Positions 9,495-21,196 are shown, counted from the first letter of the stretch. The stretch is DNA of 64,000 nt from Pyrenophora tritici-repentis (GCF_003171515.1 NC_089399.1:1550001-1614000), one strand, 5' to 3'. Program-made: numbers and translations. Notes: generated by a model not told the origin, from the letters alone.

Positions 9495-11510
9495 ATGAGC
9501 GATGCTGCAGGGTCACTCCCTTCACCAGCATCACACGCAAGCCCTCGTGGCTCACACAAGCCCCAGCATGAACCTAGAAAGCTCGGCCTCGACGCGCCCG
9601 ACTGGCCCTCTGCGCACGCCTCAACCATCATGACCCCCTCTGGACCTTCTCGCGACAACCCAGACCGCCCTCACACCGCCCGCACCGCCTCCAACGAACA
9701 CAACTCTCTCAAATACCATCTTCTAGGCCCTTCGCTCACCAAAGCTGGACAGGATTCCGTCGACCAGACAAAGGTCTCTGAAATCATATACAACGCGTCC
9801 AAGGGCTCCAAATTCTTCAACAATGAGGAAGCCAAGGACAAAAACCTCACCGAGAAGATTAGCAAAATCCTGGCAAAGCGAAAACAGCTGGACAAATTGG
9901 ACTTGACGTCCGACCTGCGTAGAGCCGACGACTACATTGCCGAACTTGAATTGAGTAGAGACCTCAGCCAGGTGGTAGTCCATCTCGACTGCGATGCGTT
10001 TTATGCCGCGGTCGAGGAGCTCGATCGTCCGGAACTGAAAGATGTTCCGTTTGCTGTGGGGAAAGGGGTCTTAACAACATGCAACTATCATGCAAGGAAG
10101 TTTGGCTGCCGTTCGGGCATGGCAGGGTTTGTGGCTATGAAACTTTGCCCACAGCTCATTTGTGTGCCCATGAACTTTCAAAAGTACATGGCCAAAGCAG
10201 AAGAGGTCCGCCAAGTACTGGCCCTCTACGACCCTGGCTTTGAAAGTGCCAGTTGCGATGAGGCCTACCTCAACCTCACAGAGTACTGCAAAGAGCATCA
10301 TCTGACTCCGGAAGAGGCAGTCAGCCAGATGCGCGCAGATGTCTTTGAGAAGGCTAAAATCACTGTGTCCGCTGGTATTGCAGCCAACGCAAAGCTTGCA
10401 AAGGTTTGTTCGAACATCAACAAGCCCAATGGGCAGTTTCTCCTTCCCAGCGACAGACAGACAATCATGGAGTTTATGAGAACGCTTCCGACACGCAAGG
10501 TGAACGGCATCGGCCGTGTTTTCGAACGAGAGCTTGACGCCGTAGGGGTCAAAACATGTGGAGACATCTATGCCCACCGCGCGTGCCTAGCCAAGCTCTT
10601 CGGGCAAAAGGCATTCCAATTCCTGATGCAGTGCTACCTAGGCCTAGGCCGCACAGTCATCAAGCGCGCCGAAGACTACGAGCGCAAGAGCGTCGGCACT
10701 GAGACCACCTTCAAGGAACTGCAATCACCCGACGCTCTACGCGGTAAGCTTCGCTACATTGCCGAAGAACTAGAAGGCGACCTGAAGCGCACCGAATATA
10801 AAGGCCGAACCCTCTGCATCAAGATCAAACTCCACACGTACGAAGTGCACACTCGACAAACCACCCCTCCCTTTGCCGTCCACAAAGCAGACGACTTGTA
10901 CAAGTACAGTCTCCCCATGCTAGAAAAACTCATGAAAGAGATTCCAAGTATGAAGTTACGACTAATGGGCTTACGCGTCACACACATTATCAGCACAAAG
11001 AAACCAGGCATCGACTTCTTCGGCCGCGCAGCAGCAAAACCATCCACAACCGCAACCGCAACCAAATCCACCACGCCAAAAGACGACGCAGCAGCCTGGG
11101 AAACCTGGCCAGAAGAAGAATTCGAAGAAGCAGCTCGCCAAGAACGCAACGACGAGATGAATGAGCTGGAGAAATTATCCCAGGAACAAGACCAGCAAGA
11201 AACGACGACTCCAGAACCCACGTGGGCCTGCCCTATCTGCAGTATCCCCCAACCACCAGACGACACGAGCTTCAACGCGCACATCGATTACTGTCTGTCA
11301 AAACAGACGATCAAGGAAGTTGTAAAGTCTACTACTGCGCCGCTGCCACTACTGGACAGGCAGAACAGCGCCGCAAAGACTGGGCTGAAAAAGGGAGGCG
11401 GTGGTGGTGGTGGTAACAAGCGCGCGAGAACAAAAGGTGAAACGCAGTCCGGGTCTGAAGAGCAAGCGAGAGAGAAGCGGCGGGCGTTTTTCTCACTGGG
11501 TAATGGGTGA
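9495..11510 (+). CDS. DNA polymerase kappa (Y-family translesion polymerase, DinB type)
   Basis: A nuclear translesion DNA polymerase that extends past bulky minor-groove lesions. The intronless frame gives 671 aa from ATG 9495; the frame extends upstream only through a non-ATG codon. An N-terminal region of about 100 residues, typical of kappa, precedes the catalytic core. Metal-binding residues are in HLDCDAFYA (about residue 162) and SCDEAY (about 253-258). GVLTTCNYHARKFGCRSGM is the conserved finger segment. HhH-type VNGIGRVFERELDAVGV and the little-finger domain follow. The C-terminus holds a UBZ-type zinc finger, CPICSI...HIDYC, near residue 578, which should bind ubiquitinated PCNA, and then a Gly/Lys-rich tail (GGGGGGGNKRAR) that could be a nuclear signal. 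Absent from Saccharomyces but usual in filamentous ascomycetes. Confidence 0.95.
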   Translation: MSDAAGSLPSPASHASPRGSHKPQHEPRKLGLDAPDWPSAHASTIMTPSGPSRDNPDRPHTARTASNEHNSLKYHLLGPSLTKAGQDSVDQTKVSEIIYNASKGSKFFNNEEAKDKNLTEKISKILAKRKQLDKLDLTSDLRRADDYIAELELSRDLSQVVVHLDCDAFYAAVEELDRPELKDVPFAVGKGVLTTCNYHARKFGCRSGMAGFVAMKLCPQLICVPMNFQKYMAKAEEVRQVLALYDPGFESASCDEAYLNLTEYCKEHHLTPEEAVSQMRADVFEKAKITVSAGIAANAKLAKVCSNINKPNGQFLLPSDRQTIMEFMRTLPTRKVNGIGRVFERELDAVGVKTCGDIYAHRACLAKLFGQKAFQFLMQCYLGLGRTVIKRAEDYERKSVGTETTFKELQSPDALRGKLRYIAEELEGDLKRTEYKGRTLCIKIKLHTYEVHTRQTTPPFAVHKADDLYKYSLPMLEKLMKEIPSMKLRLMGLRVTHIISTKKPGIDFFGRAAAKPSTTATATKSTTPKDDAAAWETWPEEEFEEAARQERNDEMNELEKLSQEQDQQETTTPEPTWACPICSIPQPPDDTSFNAHIDYCLSKQTIKEVVKSTTAPLPLLDRQNSAAKTGLKKGGGGGGGNKRARTKGETQSGSEEQAREKRRAFFSLGNG

Positions 11511-12086
11511 AAACGTTTCGGGGACTCAGGGTAGTATTTAAACGTAGGTAAACGATGATAACGTGCAAGCATTGCCATATATATCAAACCGTCGGTAGAT
11601 AAATACATACATTGATTAGAAGATTACATTTACATTGCATTGCGTTGCATTGCTCACACAGCCACATTACTTAATTTCAGGTGTTACAAGATAATTAGGA
11701 GATGGTGACAGTCAATGTCAGTGTCGACGATAATAACAACAATAAGAACGGCATCAACAACAATAAGTCAATAAAGTCAGATGCAAAAGGGGATATCCAA
11801 CGAGTGAAAGACAGAGGGAAAACAGATGAATAAAAGCGATCGACATGAAGCAGAGAAAACAAACTCTGTGGTCTAGTCCCTGTTTGACCTTTCTTTTTCT
11901 CTTGGTGGGACAATTTGCCAGCACACACACACTACCACGTGCACACACACCAAAGCCACGTCTTCAACCACCCCGCACCAAAAAGAAAAGAAGGCGAAGA
12001 CGAAAATGAAAAAAAGAAAGAAAAAAAGGCCATCACGGGGTAAACCAACAAACCAACACTCCACCCCACCCCTAGCCTACCATACT
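11511..12086. other. Gap between convergent genes, no gene seen
   Basis: This region lies between the 3' ends of DNA polymerase kappa (plus) and the DUF8004-like gene (minus). It contains direct short repeats of TTGCATTGC near 11630-11650 and an A-rich tract around 12000-12030. No convincing ORF is present. Confidence 0.55.
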
Positions 12087-15000
12087 TCAAAGAAACCCCC
12101 TCTCCGGCTGAACCCTCTTCCTCGAAATATCAACCATAGCCACCGACCCGGACCCCAAAATCCTAGCCTCCCTATTCCCACCCACACCACCACAGGGGCT
12201 GGTACTGGCACTGCCGCTGCCCTCGCTAAAGCCAGGGGGAGCAGGCCATGATATGTCTCTCTCCGCCTGGGAGAACGAGTACGCGGCCAGGTCCATGTTC
12301 ATGGTCGGGGGGTGCGAGCGCAAAGGGTTGAGGCCCAAGTGCGGGGGCAGGTAAGAATTGGAATGGCCCTGACGGGCGATGAAATCGAGTGGTGATACAT
12401 TGTTCAAGCATGGCATGCTTTTCTGCTGGCGGGGTAGCGAGTCTGTTCGGGGACTGTATGTTTCTGGGTGGGCAGTGTAGGAAGTGTCTGCGCCCGAGTC
12501 GTGCTTGGTGTTGCCGTCTCGCGATTGGGAACGATGAACCTCAACTTTGAGCTGGGGTTTCTCTTGTTCGACCTCTTCTGGGATGCCTTCTGGGATACCC
12601 TTTTCGCTTTCGCGGCGACGCTCGTAGGCTTGGCGTATGTGCTCACCAGCAGCGTGGGAGAGGGAGAGACTTTCAATTTTGTCGCTTATGCGGCGTAGAT
12701 CGTCTTGGATCATTGTTACGCCTCGGCTTATTGGCCGTGGTGGCGATGCCGGACGAACTTGCTGGGTTTGCGGGCGACTAGGTGGTGGTGACGCCGACGG
12801 TGGAAGGACTTCCAGCGTTTGTGGGCGGCTCGATGGCGGCGAAGCTGAGGATCGGAAGATTTTTTGAGTTTGTGGTCGACTTGATAGCGGTGAAGCCGAC
12901 GGTGGAAGAACTTCCAGAGTTTGCGGACGACTCGGTGCTGGTGATGACACCGGTGGAAGAATCTGCTGAGTCTGTGGTCGGCTTGATGGCGGTGATGATG
13001 CCGGCGGAAGAGCTTGTTCAGTTTGGGGGCGGCTTGGTACGGGTTGCTCTGCTATTGAAGTATTTCCTGACGCGTTGCTCGAGTTTAGGTAATGGTCCAC
13101 AAGGTCATGGGTGGTTGAGCCCTCAAGCTCTACAGGTGCGTTTTTTCCAGACATGTGGTCCCAGGTGCGTTGCCAGCACCACGACTGTTGCTGCGTGGCC
13201 TCCAGGTACTCCGCCTGGTTATTAATGACCCATTCGGGCACGCGTTTAAGATCGGTGTTTAGGAAGTACCAGACATCTTCTGTATGCTGAAGGTCTCGTA
13301 CGTCGACTGACAGAGTCGAAAGAAGCTGTAAGATGCCATATAAAAGCACCCAACGCCCAAGACGTGCTTCGCGTGGCGAAACGTGTTTCACGTCCGTAGT
13401 GAGTTCAAATTGCTCAAACTCATCGATAAGTGTCGATCCTGCCGCGTTTGTCAGTAGAGACTATAAAAGGCCTCAATGCCAACTTACCGTTGAAGCCGAC
13501 GCCAAGCCTTTCGATGTTTGTTGCCTCAGTAAAGATGAGTGAAAGCTGCAATTGCGCTTTTGCATCCTTGGTGGTCTCAGGGGTAGATGTCTTGGTTTTG
13601 TCTTTCTTCAAAGACGAGAAAAAGCCCTTCTTCTCCTTGTCTTTGCCTTCTTTTGGTACCTCTTTGGGCAGCAAAGGGTAAGGATGCGGAATGTGGGCAT
13701 ATCCGTTCTTGTTGTCGTATGCCACTAGCATCTCTGTCATGCCAAGTTCCGGAAGATCCGCTTTGAAAGCACTGTTCTGCCGATGCGTCATCTCCCACTT
13801 CCTAGAGGAGCGCTCCTCACGTGGATACCAAACTACGTCCCGGTCAACAAGGTAATCGTACAATGACCCGAAGTCTTCCTGCAACGCCCTAGCAACCTTG
13901 CGATTAAGCCAGGCCCTGTCTGGAGTCGGTGGCCAGCAGCCATAATTGCGAGTATAGTAGCTGACGAGAAATTGACGGAAAGCTTGGTAGCTCTGGTAGA
14001 CTGTACTGTTGGTAGACTTTGTAGCGTCTCCATACAGATCATCGAAGTTGAAGCTGGTCAACTTGTCTTCTGCTTCCATGACGCGCAATTGCAGCGTCTT
14101 CGCAGCAAGCCCCAGGCTTCGTCTCGTGACTACAGATAAGCGCTTAAAGTCCGGGTGTTCCTCAAGTTCGTGATTCATGATACCCGAAAGATGCACGAAG
14201 CTTTCGAGGTAGCCTTGTCGCCATCTGACAGCATCCTGCTCAGCCCATGCAAGAAGCGCCATGGCGTGTTTGGGGCTGTTGCGTACGTCATTAAACCCAT
14301 GATCAGTAAGGTATTTTGTGATCATATGCACACTGCGTTCCCGAGCTGACAATCCGGATTGTGCATCCGACTCAAGATCGTACATGATCTGTATCTCAGG
14401 TTGCAGGGTATTCAGCATTTCAAAAATGTCCGCGCCCACGATAGGTTTGCCATGCAGCAATGCCAGGAAGTTGCGTATGGCAACATGGTGTAGCCTTTGT
14501 CCTTGTGGTGTATGTATCCTACTAGGCGCTGTGAACCAGATCTCGTGGGTCGGATTGCGCTGATGGGTCCCGAGAAATGGAGGGGGCGAATTGGAGCGTT
14601 CCATGGTGGAGTATCCAGATAGATGTTGGGCACTCGAAGCTGTTCTTGATTCTGCTCTGGCGGACGTTCCATCTGGAGGTGTTTGACCATACAGTCTTCG
14701 TTGCGTATGTTGTTGGGAGAGGGTTCGCGAGAAATTCTGGGGCGGTGGGCTTGTATCTTCTGAGAGGTTCCAGTCATCAACGTCGTTATCATCTATCTGG
14801 CCATACTGCAAAGCGTTGAGCAACCAAGTGGACCCGGAGTTTTGGAGCACGTCCAGTTCTGCCCTGAGTGAGGGTATCGGGATATCATCATCGGCTTGCT
14901 CCTCCTTGAAGTATATGAGAACGCTACCATGCTGCATGTCTTCGTCCTAAGAGAAGTATTAGATGGATTGATGTCTCGAAAGAACAAAGACTTACCACGT

Positions 15001-15571
15001 CGAATCCGCCGTACGGAAGTAATCCGTCTTTGCCGCCTTTCCACACCATGAAATTCGCCCATGATTTGTGATATGTTGGCATGGGAGGATGGGAAGCGAC
15101 AGAGTCGGATCGGAAAGCAGGGGGAGCATAAACTGGAATGGCTTTGGTCGGTACTCCTGCCCCTCTACCACGGGGAGCTTTTGTTTCTTTGCCTTTAGCC
15201 TGGTACTTTGCCTTGTCCTTGCTCTTGGAAGAGTGATCCGACGTTATGGAAGCAGCATCAGCAGTCCTTGGTGGGCGAGAGCGACTTTGGACCGAGGCAT
15301 TAGAGTATGGTGCTCGACTACTACTACCACCGTTCGAAGAACCACTGTGCGATGTCGTACGACTAAGGGTACTGGATTCGGTGAAGGTGCGGGACATGCC
15401 AGTCCGTGAGTTGTGCATACTGGGCGCGTGCGTCATGGCGGTAGACGGACGCCATCCAGCCTCATGTTCGTAGATGGAGGCCGGACCCTTTCCTTTGGAT
15501 ACAGCATGTTTCTCTTTCTTCTCGACCTCTTTCTGCTGGACCTTGCGACTGCGGGCGCCGCGTGCAGACAT
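12087..15571 (-). CDS. DUF8004-like fungal protein with 17-residue Pro/Ser repeats
   Basis: A large protein (1128 aa) conserved in filamentous ascomycetes as far as I can judge; function unknown. Exons are 15571-14996, 14946-13488 and 13438-12087, with introns of 49 nt each (14995-14947 and 13487-13439). The N-terminal ~180 residues are basic and low-complexity. The central folded part contains GSVLIYFKEEQ, FEMLNTLQPEIQIMYDLESD, LAWAEQDAVRWRQGYLES, WLNRKVARALQEDFGSLYDY and RDVVWYPREERSSRKWEM; these recall the fungal DUF8004 group. After it comes a hydrophobic RWVLLYGILQLLSTLSVDVRD segment and then the tandem repeats at 12766-13071. The ORF fragment beginning at 13391 is not a separate gene, because its first codon is GTG and the splice joins it in frame. 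The family name is from memory, with moderate confidence. Confidence 0.75.
12766..13071 (-). repeat. 51-bp coding tandem repeat, about six units
   Basis: Within the last exon of the DUF8004-like gene, a 51-bp unit recurs with start points at 12766, 12817, 12868, 12919, 12970 and 13021. Each unit encodes 17 residues of the pattern SRPQTxxxLPPSASPPP. The period is exact and a multiple of three, so copy-number change would not break the frame. Confidence 0.85.
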
Positions 15572-17224
15572 TGTTTGAACAGGACGACGACAGGACCATC
15601 AATTCAATTCGTGGCCAAGGTGGTGGGGAATTGGTGCAATTTTGGTTCTTATTGTTCAAGGATAGCCATAAAAGGCAGGGAACACGTCGGGGCGACTCGA
15701 GAGGGTGGTCGTATTCTAATTAAAAGCGATGACAATGCAGGGCGCGGCTGGAAAAGCGTGCGACTGCGACGTGGAAAGGGAGCATTGAAGAACCTCACGG
15801 GTCAGACAGGAAGGACGGCAGGTGTGAGAGGGAAACCTTATTAAGGATGCGCGCCCAGGTTGCTCGAATTGAAGTCGTATAGACAGAATGTACCGTATGC
15901 TCTGGAAAACCCGTGTCCCTCATTTGGTCTCACAGGATGTGGAGCACAGGGCAATTTCCAAATCGGGCTGGCGGCTGATAAGAAAGTGTAGCCGGTGCGA
16001 GTTTGCGCGCGAAGCGAGCAGCCACCAAAGGCGTTCGCAGAAGAAGTGCAACAAGGAGCGTACAGATGGCAATGGTTCTACCAGTTGTGTGCCTGGTTCT
16101 GAGGCTAAAAGGGGGCCGAATTGCGTACGTGAGAGGGTGATAGACAGTCCGGCTGATTATTGACTTCTTTTTCTGGGCGTCAGCAATCCACTTGCTTATC
16201 GCCCATCGCCCAGGAGGATGCTGGACAACAGTCCTTGTAGGCAAAAATGAGAGAGAAAGTGGTAAATCACAGCCTATATGGACGAAGCTGATAAGTGCTG
16301 GTGTCCAAGAGTTATACTACCATCTCAGTGGTTAAGCCCAGACTGCCATGCCATGTTCCCCATCTTGGTCCGGCTCCAGAGAAAGCTTGGGCCCAGGGGG
16401 GCGGATGATGAACGAGACGATCGTTCGGAACGAGACGATTCAGGCCGCAACGGCCGCTTTTGTTCGGCGTACCTCCTAGTACGAAGTGAGGGCAACGCGT
16501 CGACCAACGATCTCGCCATATCGGATTCGTATGTATGTACCGGTACGATTCAGGAGCGGGACCAACAGAACGACAGACAACAAACGACACCTGTCCATCA
16601 AACCGTGGCGTTTGCGTTGTTATTGCACGCCATGCACGCCGCGCCACCAACGCGGACCAAAGCAAAACACTCAAGGGCTGACGCACCAAATAAGTAGGTA
16701 GGCACTGAAGCAGTTGGGCTTCCCGTGCTCCATTGCTCAAGCGGAAACAGTGGTGGATAAGGCAAGGCCTGCAGTGGACATGAAATTTTCAAGCTTGTTG
16801 TGCTTGTGTATGAAAGGTGACGGCGTCATGTTTTGGTTCGCTGGAAATGAGGAAGGCACGATCCAGCCACACAACACCAGCCTCCCCCGCCTCAGGTATA
16901 ACCCACATGCCCACTTTTAAAGTAGACTAGCCCGCCATACGTCACTCTATAACACTACGAGCATCCTTTGGCCAGCGTCCTTGCCGACAAGCCGCTGCAA
17001 AACAAGATCAATCCTGGTTTGCCTCATAGCTGCCTGATATTAAAAGCGACCTGTCCTACCTTTTCCTGTGCGACAGTGTCTTGCATCTCTTGTCGCTTTG
17101 CACCTGTTTGGCGCTTCCCTCCTCCAGCCAGCACTAGGCGCCCAAAAGTGCTTCACCTGACGGCTCTATCAAAAGCAAACACCATCCGCACACAAGCACT
17201 TTCCATCATCAAGCCACCGTCAAC
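15572..17224. other. Long gap between divergent genes, no gene seen
   Basis: 1.65 kb upstream of both the DUF8004-like gene (minus) and the MARVEL gene (plus). ORFs of up to 143 codons occur but lack domains, signal peptides or plausible splice structure. The 200 bp before 17225 are C-rich with CATC/CACC tracts, as expected of a fungal promoter and 5' leader. Confidence 0.5.
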
Positions 17225-17884
17225 ATGTCGTTTTCCGGCCTATCCTTCATCTTTTGGCGCGTCTTCCAAATCATCACCCTCATACCCACGCTAGGCATGT
17301 TAGCTTGGTTTGTCGACTGGTACAACAGCCGCAACCTACTCACACCAGTTTCAATTCTGGTCCTCTTCATCGTATCCGTACTCGGCGCAGTATGGGCATT
17401 GGGAACCCTCTTCCTCTACACACGCGCAAAGCACTCGGCCAAGTTTGTTGCCTTTGTCGATCTACTGTTCATGGGAGCCTTCATTGGAGCCGTTTATGCA
17501 CTCCGTGGCATTGCCGACGCCGACTGCTCTGGTTGGCAGAGAAATGGCTCCTACAGCTCTGATCTCGGATTGTTCACCATCTCTGGATCCTCGTATGGGT
17601 TTGACATTGACCGCCAATGCGCCATGCTAAAGGCGTCATGGGCTTTCGGTATCATGTGAGTAGCTTCCACAGAGTGAAAAAAGAAAAATAGACACTGACT
17701 CGTTATTAGGAACATCATCTTCTTTTTCATCACTGCTATCTTGGCTCTACTTGTCCATCATCACTACCGCTCTGATCGCGTTGTCGTCAAGCGCGAAGTC
17801 CACCGATCTCGCCATGGCCACCGCTCTCGCAGCCCTCGCTACTCGCACAGGAGCCAAAGCCGGAGCCGTCGCAGCTACGTCTAA
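17225..17884 (+). CDS. MARVEL-domain four-helix membrane protein
   Basis: A 201-aa integral membrane protein. Exon 1 is 17225-17655, the intron is 17656-17709 (54 nt, GTGAGT...ATTAG), and exon 2 is 17710-17884. Four hydrophobic segments are visible: about residues 6-26 (FIFWRVFQIITLIPTLGML), 38-60 (TPVSILVLFIVSVLGAVWAL), 75-94 (FVAFVDLLFMGAFIGAVYAL) and 145-165 (IIFFFITAILALLVHHH). An extracytoplasmic loop with cysteines (ADADCSGW and RQCAM) lies between helices 3 and 4, the usual MARVEL pattern. The cytoplasmic tail is strongly basic and Ser/Arg-rich (SRSPRYSHRSQSRSRRSYV). Related fungal proteins organise plasma-membrane domains; the exact role is unknown. Confidence 0.85.
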
Positions 17885-18578
17885 AAAGAAACGCTCAATG
17901 ACATGAGCAATGTAAATGGGATCAGGAAATTATGAGGATTAGGTTGGAGTTTGGGGCGCGACATGCAATAGCAGAGTCCGCGACGGTCGAGATGAGATTA
18001 CGATTTTTCTTTTGATTTCGCGGATACCTATGAGCACTAGAATGCTTGAGCTAGATGCGATAACGTCTCGACATGAGCATGAGGATATGCCAGTTTCTAG
18101 GGTTTACTTGCCCTTTCTCAGTAGATAATTAACTCATTTCAAATCACCATCACAACCAAGCCGTGTCTTCCAGTAGTACGCCCATGACACGTCAACAGGC
18201 AGATTGTACTAACCACATTGTGTTGCTGCCCGACTTGGAATGATGTTGAAGGCTCAAACAGGCTGACCCTGCGAAGTCGTTGGTGATGCCGGGATACCCG
18301 TTGTTCACGTTATCATACTGTGCGCCGAGCACGCTACTTGACTCACGTATCTGACTACACAATTGCCAGCGGCTAAGGTCGCATTGGGTCCGGCGATGAT
18401 GTGTATGTGAGTTTGATATTGCTACAAAATGCGAGGCGCATAACTCCCATGAGAGGTTCCGTATAAGCAATTCCACCCCGCCATGGTACTGATACAGTGG
18501 TGTCTTTACAATAACATGGCAATGCAACGCTGCAGCCATCTCCATTCCATCAAGTCGACACTGTCTCATCGTGTTGCA
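17885..18578. other. Gap between convergent genes, no gene seen
   Basis: This region lies downstream of the MARVEL gene and downstream of the uS8m gene. It shows no coding potential and no obvious repeat. Confidence 0.55.
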
Positions 18579-19184
18579 CTACCACACCCTGAAAAGTGCC
18601 ATGCCGCCCAATTGCCGCTCCACGCACTCTCGTGCCTCTATCACCCCCCGATCCGTCGTGAGGAACATGCACTCTCCAGGGTGCGTCAATCCCTTCACGT
18701 AGCTCGCTTCGCGCGACCTCGTAATCTTGGCCAAGTCCATGCTCGTCAGCCATATCCGCCGTGTGGGCTTGGAAATTAGCTTCATGTTCTTCAGCACCGG
18801 CTCGTTCTGCCAGTACTTCAGTCCCAACCATAACCGCCTCCGCGCCGGGTTCTCTGGAACGTGTATGTCGTGCACCTGTTCCTGGCCTAGTGGCGCCTTT
18901 ACTTTCTTGCCCTCCGGCACGTCAATGGGGTAGGCCAGCCATGGCTCTTCTTGCAGCTTCCGCGCCATTATGTCTAATTGTTCGGGGTCTTGTTGTGCTT
19001 GTAGGAGGAAGGGCTTTGGTGGGGTTGGGCCGCCGAGTGTTACAGAGGAGAGAAAGCCTTCGCGCTGTAGACCGAGGGCAACCTTGACGTGCATCTTGGA
19101 GACGGGTATTGACGTCAGGCCGAGCCGGGCTTTTGAGGCGTTTTGCATGTGCGAGCAGACATGTGCGAGGTTGACGAGCGACAT
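18579..19184 (-). CDS. MRPS8: Mitochondrial small-subunit ribosomal protein uS8m
   Basis: A structural protein of the mitochondrial ribosome small subunit (201 aa), intronless. The start is the ATG at 19184, giving MSLVNLAHVCSHMQNASKAR, which matches the conserved opening of the family (ends of helix 1 that bind the central domain of the rRNA). Further upstream the frame stays open but only to a TTG codon. The C-terminus, GECMFLTTDRGVIEARECVE followed by GGMALFRVW, is the uS8 signature. A fungal insertion (about residues 55-135) separates the two halves and includes KYWQNEPVLKNMKLISKPTR. It is head-to-head with the gene starting at 19694. Confidence 0.92.
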   Translation of the reverse strand: MSLVNLAHVCSHMQNASKARLGLTSIPVSKMHVKVALGLQREGFLSSVTLGGPTPPKPFLLQAQQDPEQLDIMARKLQEEPWLAYPIDVPEGKKVKAPLGQEQVHDIHVPENPARRRLWLGLKYWQNEPVLKNMKLISKPTRRIWLTSMDLAKITRSREASYVKGLTHPGECMFLTTDRGVIEARECVERQLGGMALFRVW

Positions 19185-19693
19185 GTTGGCGGCGTCTGGA
19201 GGATTTTGCCCTCGATGGGCTGCGGCGTTTGGTGGGCGCGATGGCGGGGCTCCAACTTCGATATGACGGCCTCTCCGGTCAGCGACAATGTCGACAAGAA
19301 TCAATTCAGCTGGTGCGAAGTTCAATTGCGCGCCGTGTCGTCGGTGGATGCTCAATGCAGCAAATTTCTGGTTGGCTCGGAGGTCCGCAAGTCACGAGTG
19401 GATCGTCGTGCCATTCGGTAGAGCTTGGGCCGGCGCCTATCAAACTCCCGCTAGCCAGGCGGGCGCTTCGAGGACGACACAAATAGAAGACAGCGCAGCT
19501 GTTGGCCGGAGTCATGGCAGGCTCATATGACAGCCTTGCGACGTATATATGCCTTTGATCTCATCAATCTTGATCCTGAGTGCTAACAGTTCGGTCCTAC
19601 TTCCTATTTCCAACCATCTCCAGAGCCACATCTTGGCCCCCATATAGTCTGCGCAACTAACTGACTTCACACAAAATCACACTACCTAACACA
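19185..19693. promoter_or_regulatory. Divergent promoter region between uS8m and proline-rich protein gene
   Basis: 509 bp separate two head-to-head starts (19184 minus, 19694 plus). The uS8m frame runs upstream into it without an ATG. CT-rich sequence directly precedes the plus-strand ATG. No specific operator could be identified. Confidence 0.5.
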
Positions 19694-21196
19694 ATGCCTC
19701 CACAGCAGGGAGAAGTGTCTCTTTTGACACTGTGAGTTGTTTTCTCCCTAACTGATTCCACGTCTTACTGACCTTGCGATAGGTTTGCTGATGTCCATTA
19801 CTACATCTCCCCGCCTTCGCAGCATCCCCCGCATCATCGCTTCGACAAAAGCTCCTATGTCTACCTCTACCACAACCCCATGCGCCAGAGCGGGCGGATA
19901 GAAATAGCCAACCATGCGGGTACTCCCAACCAAGATGCCTTCGCCGGTCGTACGTCTCTCGCGCACATTTGTTGCGAAAGGTACACAAACTGACGAGGTT
20001 GTTGAACAGAACTGGACACGGTCAAGATCGAACAGACATACAAGCACCCATGCTTATTCACTCTCACGGTTGATGCATTCCAGAGCCAAAATGGAAGCCA
20101 ACCCCCCCACCAGGACATGTCACAATGGCACCTCCCCACACCAGACCCGTCTGGCCAGGGCAAATACATGTATAGACTGCACACGGTGGATCTGTACTTC
20201 TGGACACCCGAAGATGCGAGTCTGTTTCTAGACTCTATTCGGAGAGTATTGCAACCACATCAACTACAAATCGTGCGCAACCCAGATACCGCGCTAGCAC
20301 ACTCGGAACACAAGAACGACGCCTTGAGCCCAGTCATCGCCAGACTGGAGAACGCAGCCATATCACACACGAGCCGAAGCACAAGCATTAGCACCACACA
20401 GTCATTTCCGGGTCCCCCAAGTGCGCCCGCGCCCACATCACCGCCTCCCAACGAGCAGCTGCCCAACTATGCTCCCATGGCATACAACCCAGCTGCCCCA
20501 GCTGCCCCTGAGCCCATTGCCCATCGCGAAAAGACACCACCGCCGCCAGATGCCAACGACGGCACCGGTCTTGGAAGTGCTGCTGTGCATGATCAGCATG
20601 CTGCACAGTACGGCAACCCGCTGCAAACGTCTTTTGCGCCCCAGCCAACATCTGGCGCATACTTTCCTGGACCACCCGCACCAGGACAGGGCTTTACAGG
20701 GCCACCAAGCGCGTACCGTACAAACACAACGGGGTCAGTGCCAAGCGCAACCCAAACCCCGCCATCCTTCGCACCACCACCGTCTGCTCCTCCACCAGGT
20801 CAATACAATGGTCAAACCCCGCCACCTCCATCCCTACAGCGGTCCTCGACGGTGCCTGTCCAACAGTATGCCAACTACCCAAACTCTCCTGGCTTTCCCC
20901 CGGCCCCTCAATCACCTCCTGCGCACTCTGCCCTACCTTCTCCTGGCTTTCCTCCACAGCAGTACCAGCCGATGCCTTCTCCTGCTTTCTCGCAGTTTGC
21001 CTATGGCAGCACAGCGGAGCAAGGTCAGGCGCCAAACATACATCAGCAGTTGTACCGACCCACCGAGAGTGAGGCTGCTGTACATCATCATGAGAACCCC
21101 AACGCGCAACCCCGCAACTCCAACATCGGAAAACGGGTAGATAAAGTGGAGAAGGGGATTGGCAGTTTCCTGAAGAAATTGGACAAGAAGTTCTGA
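19694..21196 (+). CDS. Conserved N-terminal domain plus long Pro/Gln-rich tail, function unknown
   Basis: A 463-aa protein. Exons are 19694-19731, 19783-19949 and 20010-21196; introns are 19732-19782 (51 nt) and 19950-20009 (60 nt, donor GTACGT chosen over a weaker GTCGTA three bases upstream, so residue 69 may differ). The first ~190 residues look folded: VHYYISPPSQ, YVYLYHNPMRQSGRIEIANH, YKHPCLFTLTVDAFQ and MYRLHTVDLYFWTPEDASLF. The last block reads like the C-terminal helix of a PH/EVH1-type fold, with DASLFLDSIRRVL amphipathic, but that is an impression. From about residue 200 to 420 the chain is disordered, rich in Pro, Gln, Ser and Tyr with PPSAPPPG-type runs that could bind SH3 or profilin. 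It ends with the basic helix GKRVDKVEKGIGSFLKKLDK. No name can be given. Confidence 0.75.

Noticed and set aside
20421..21140. ORF of 239 codons overlapping the proline-rich tail
   Set aside because: Alternative frame of low-complexity coding DNA; no start context and no domain.
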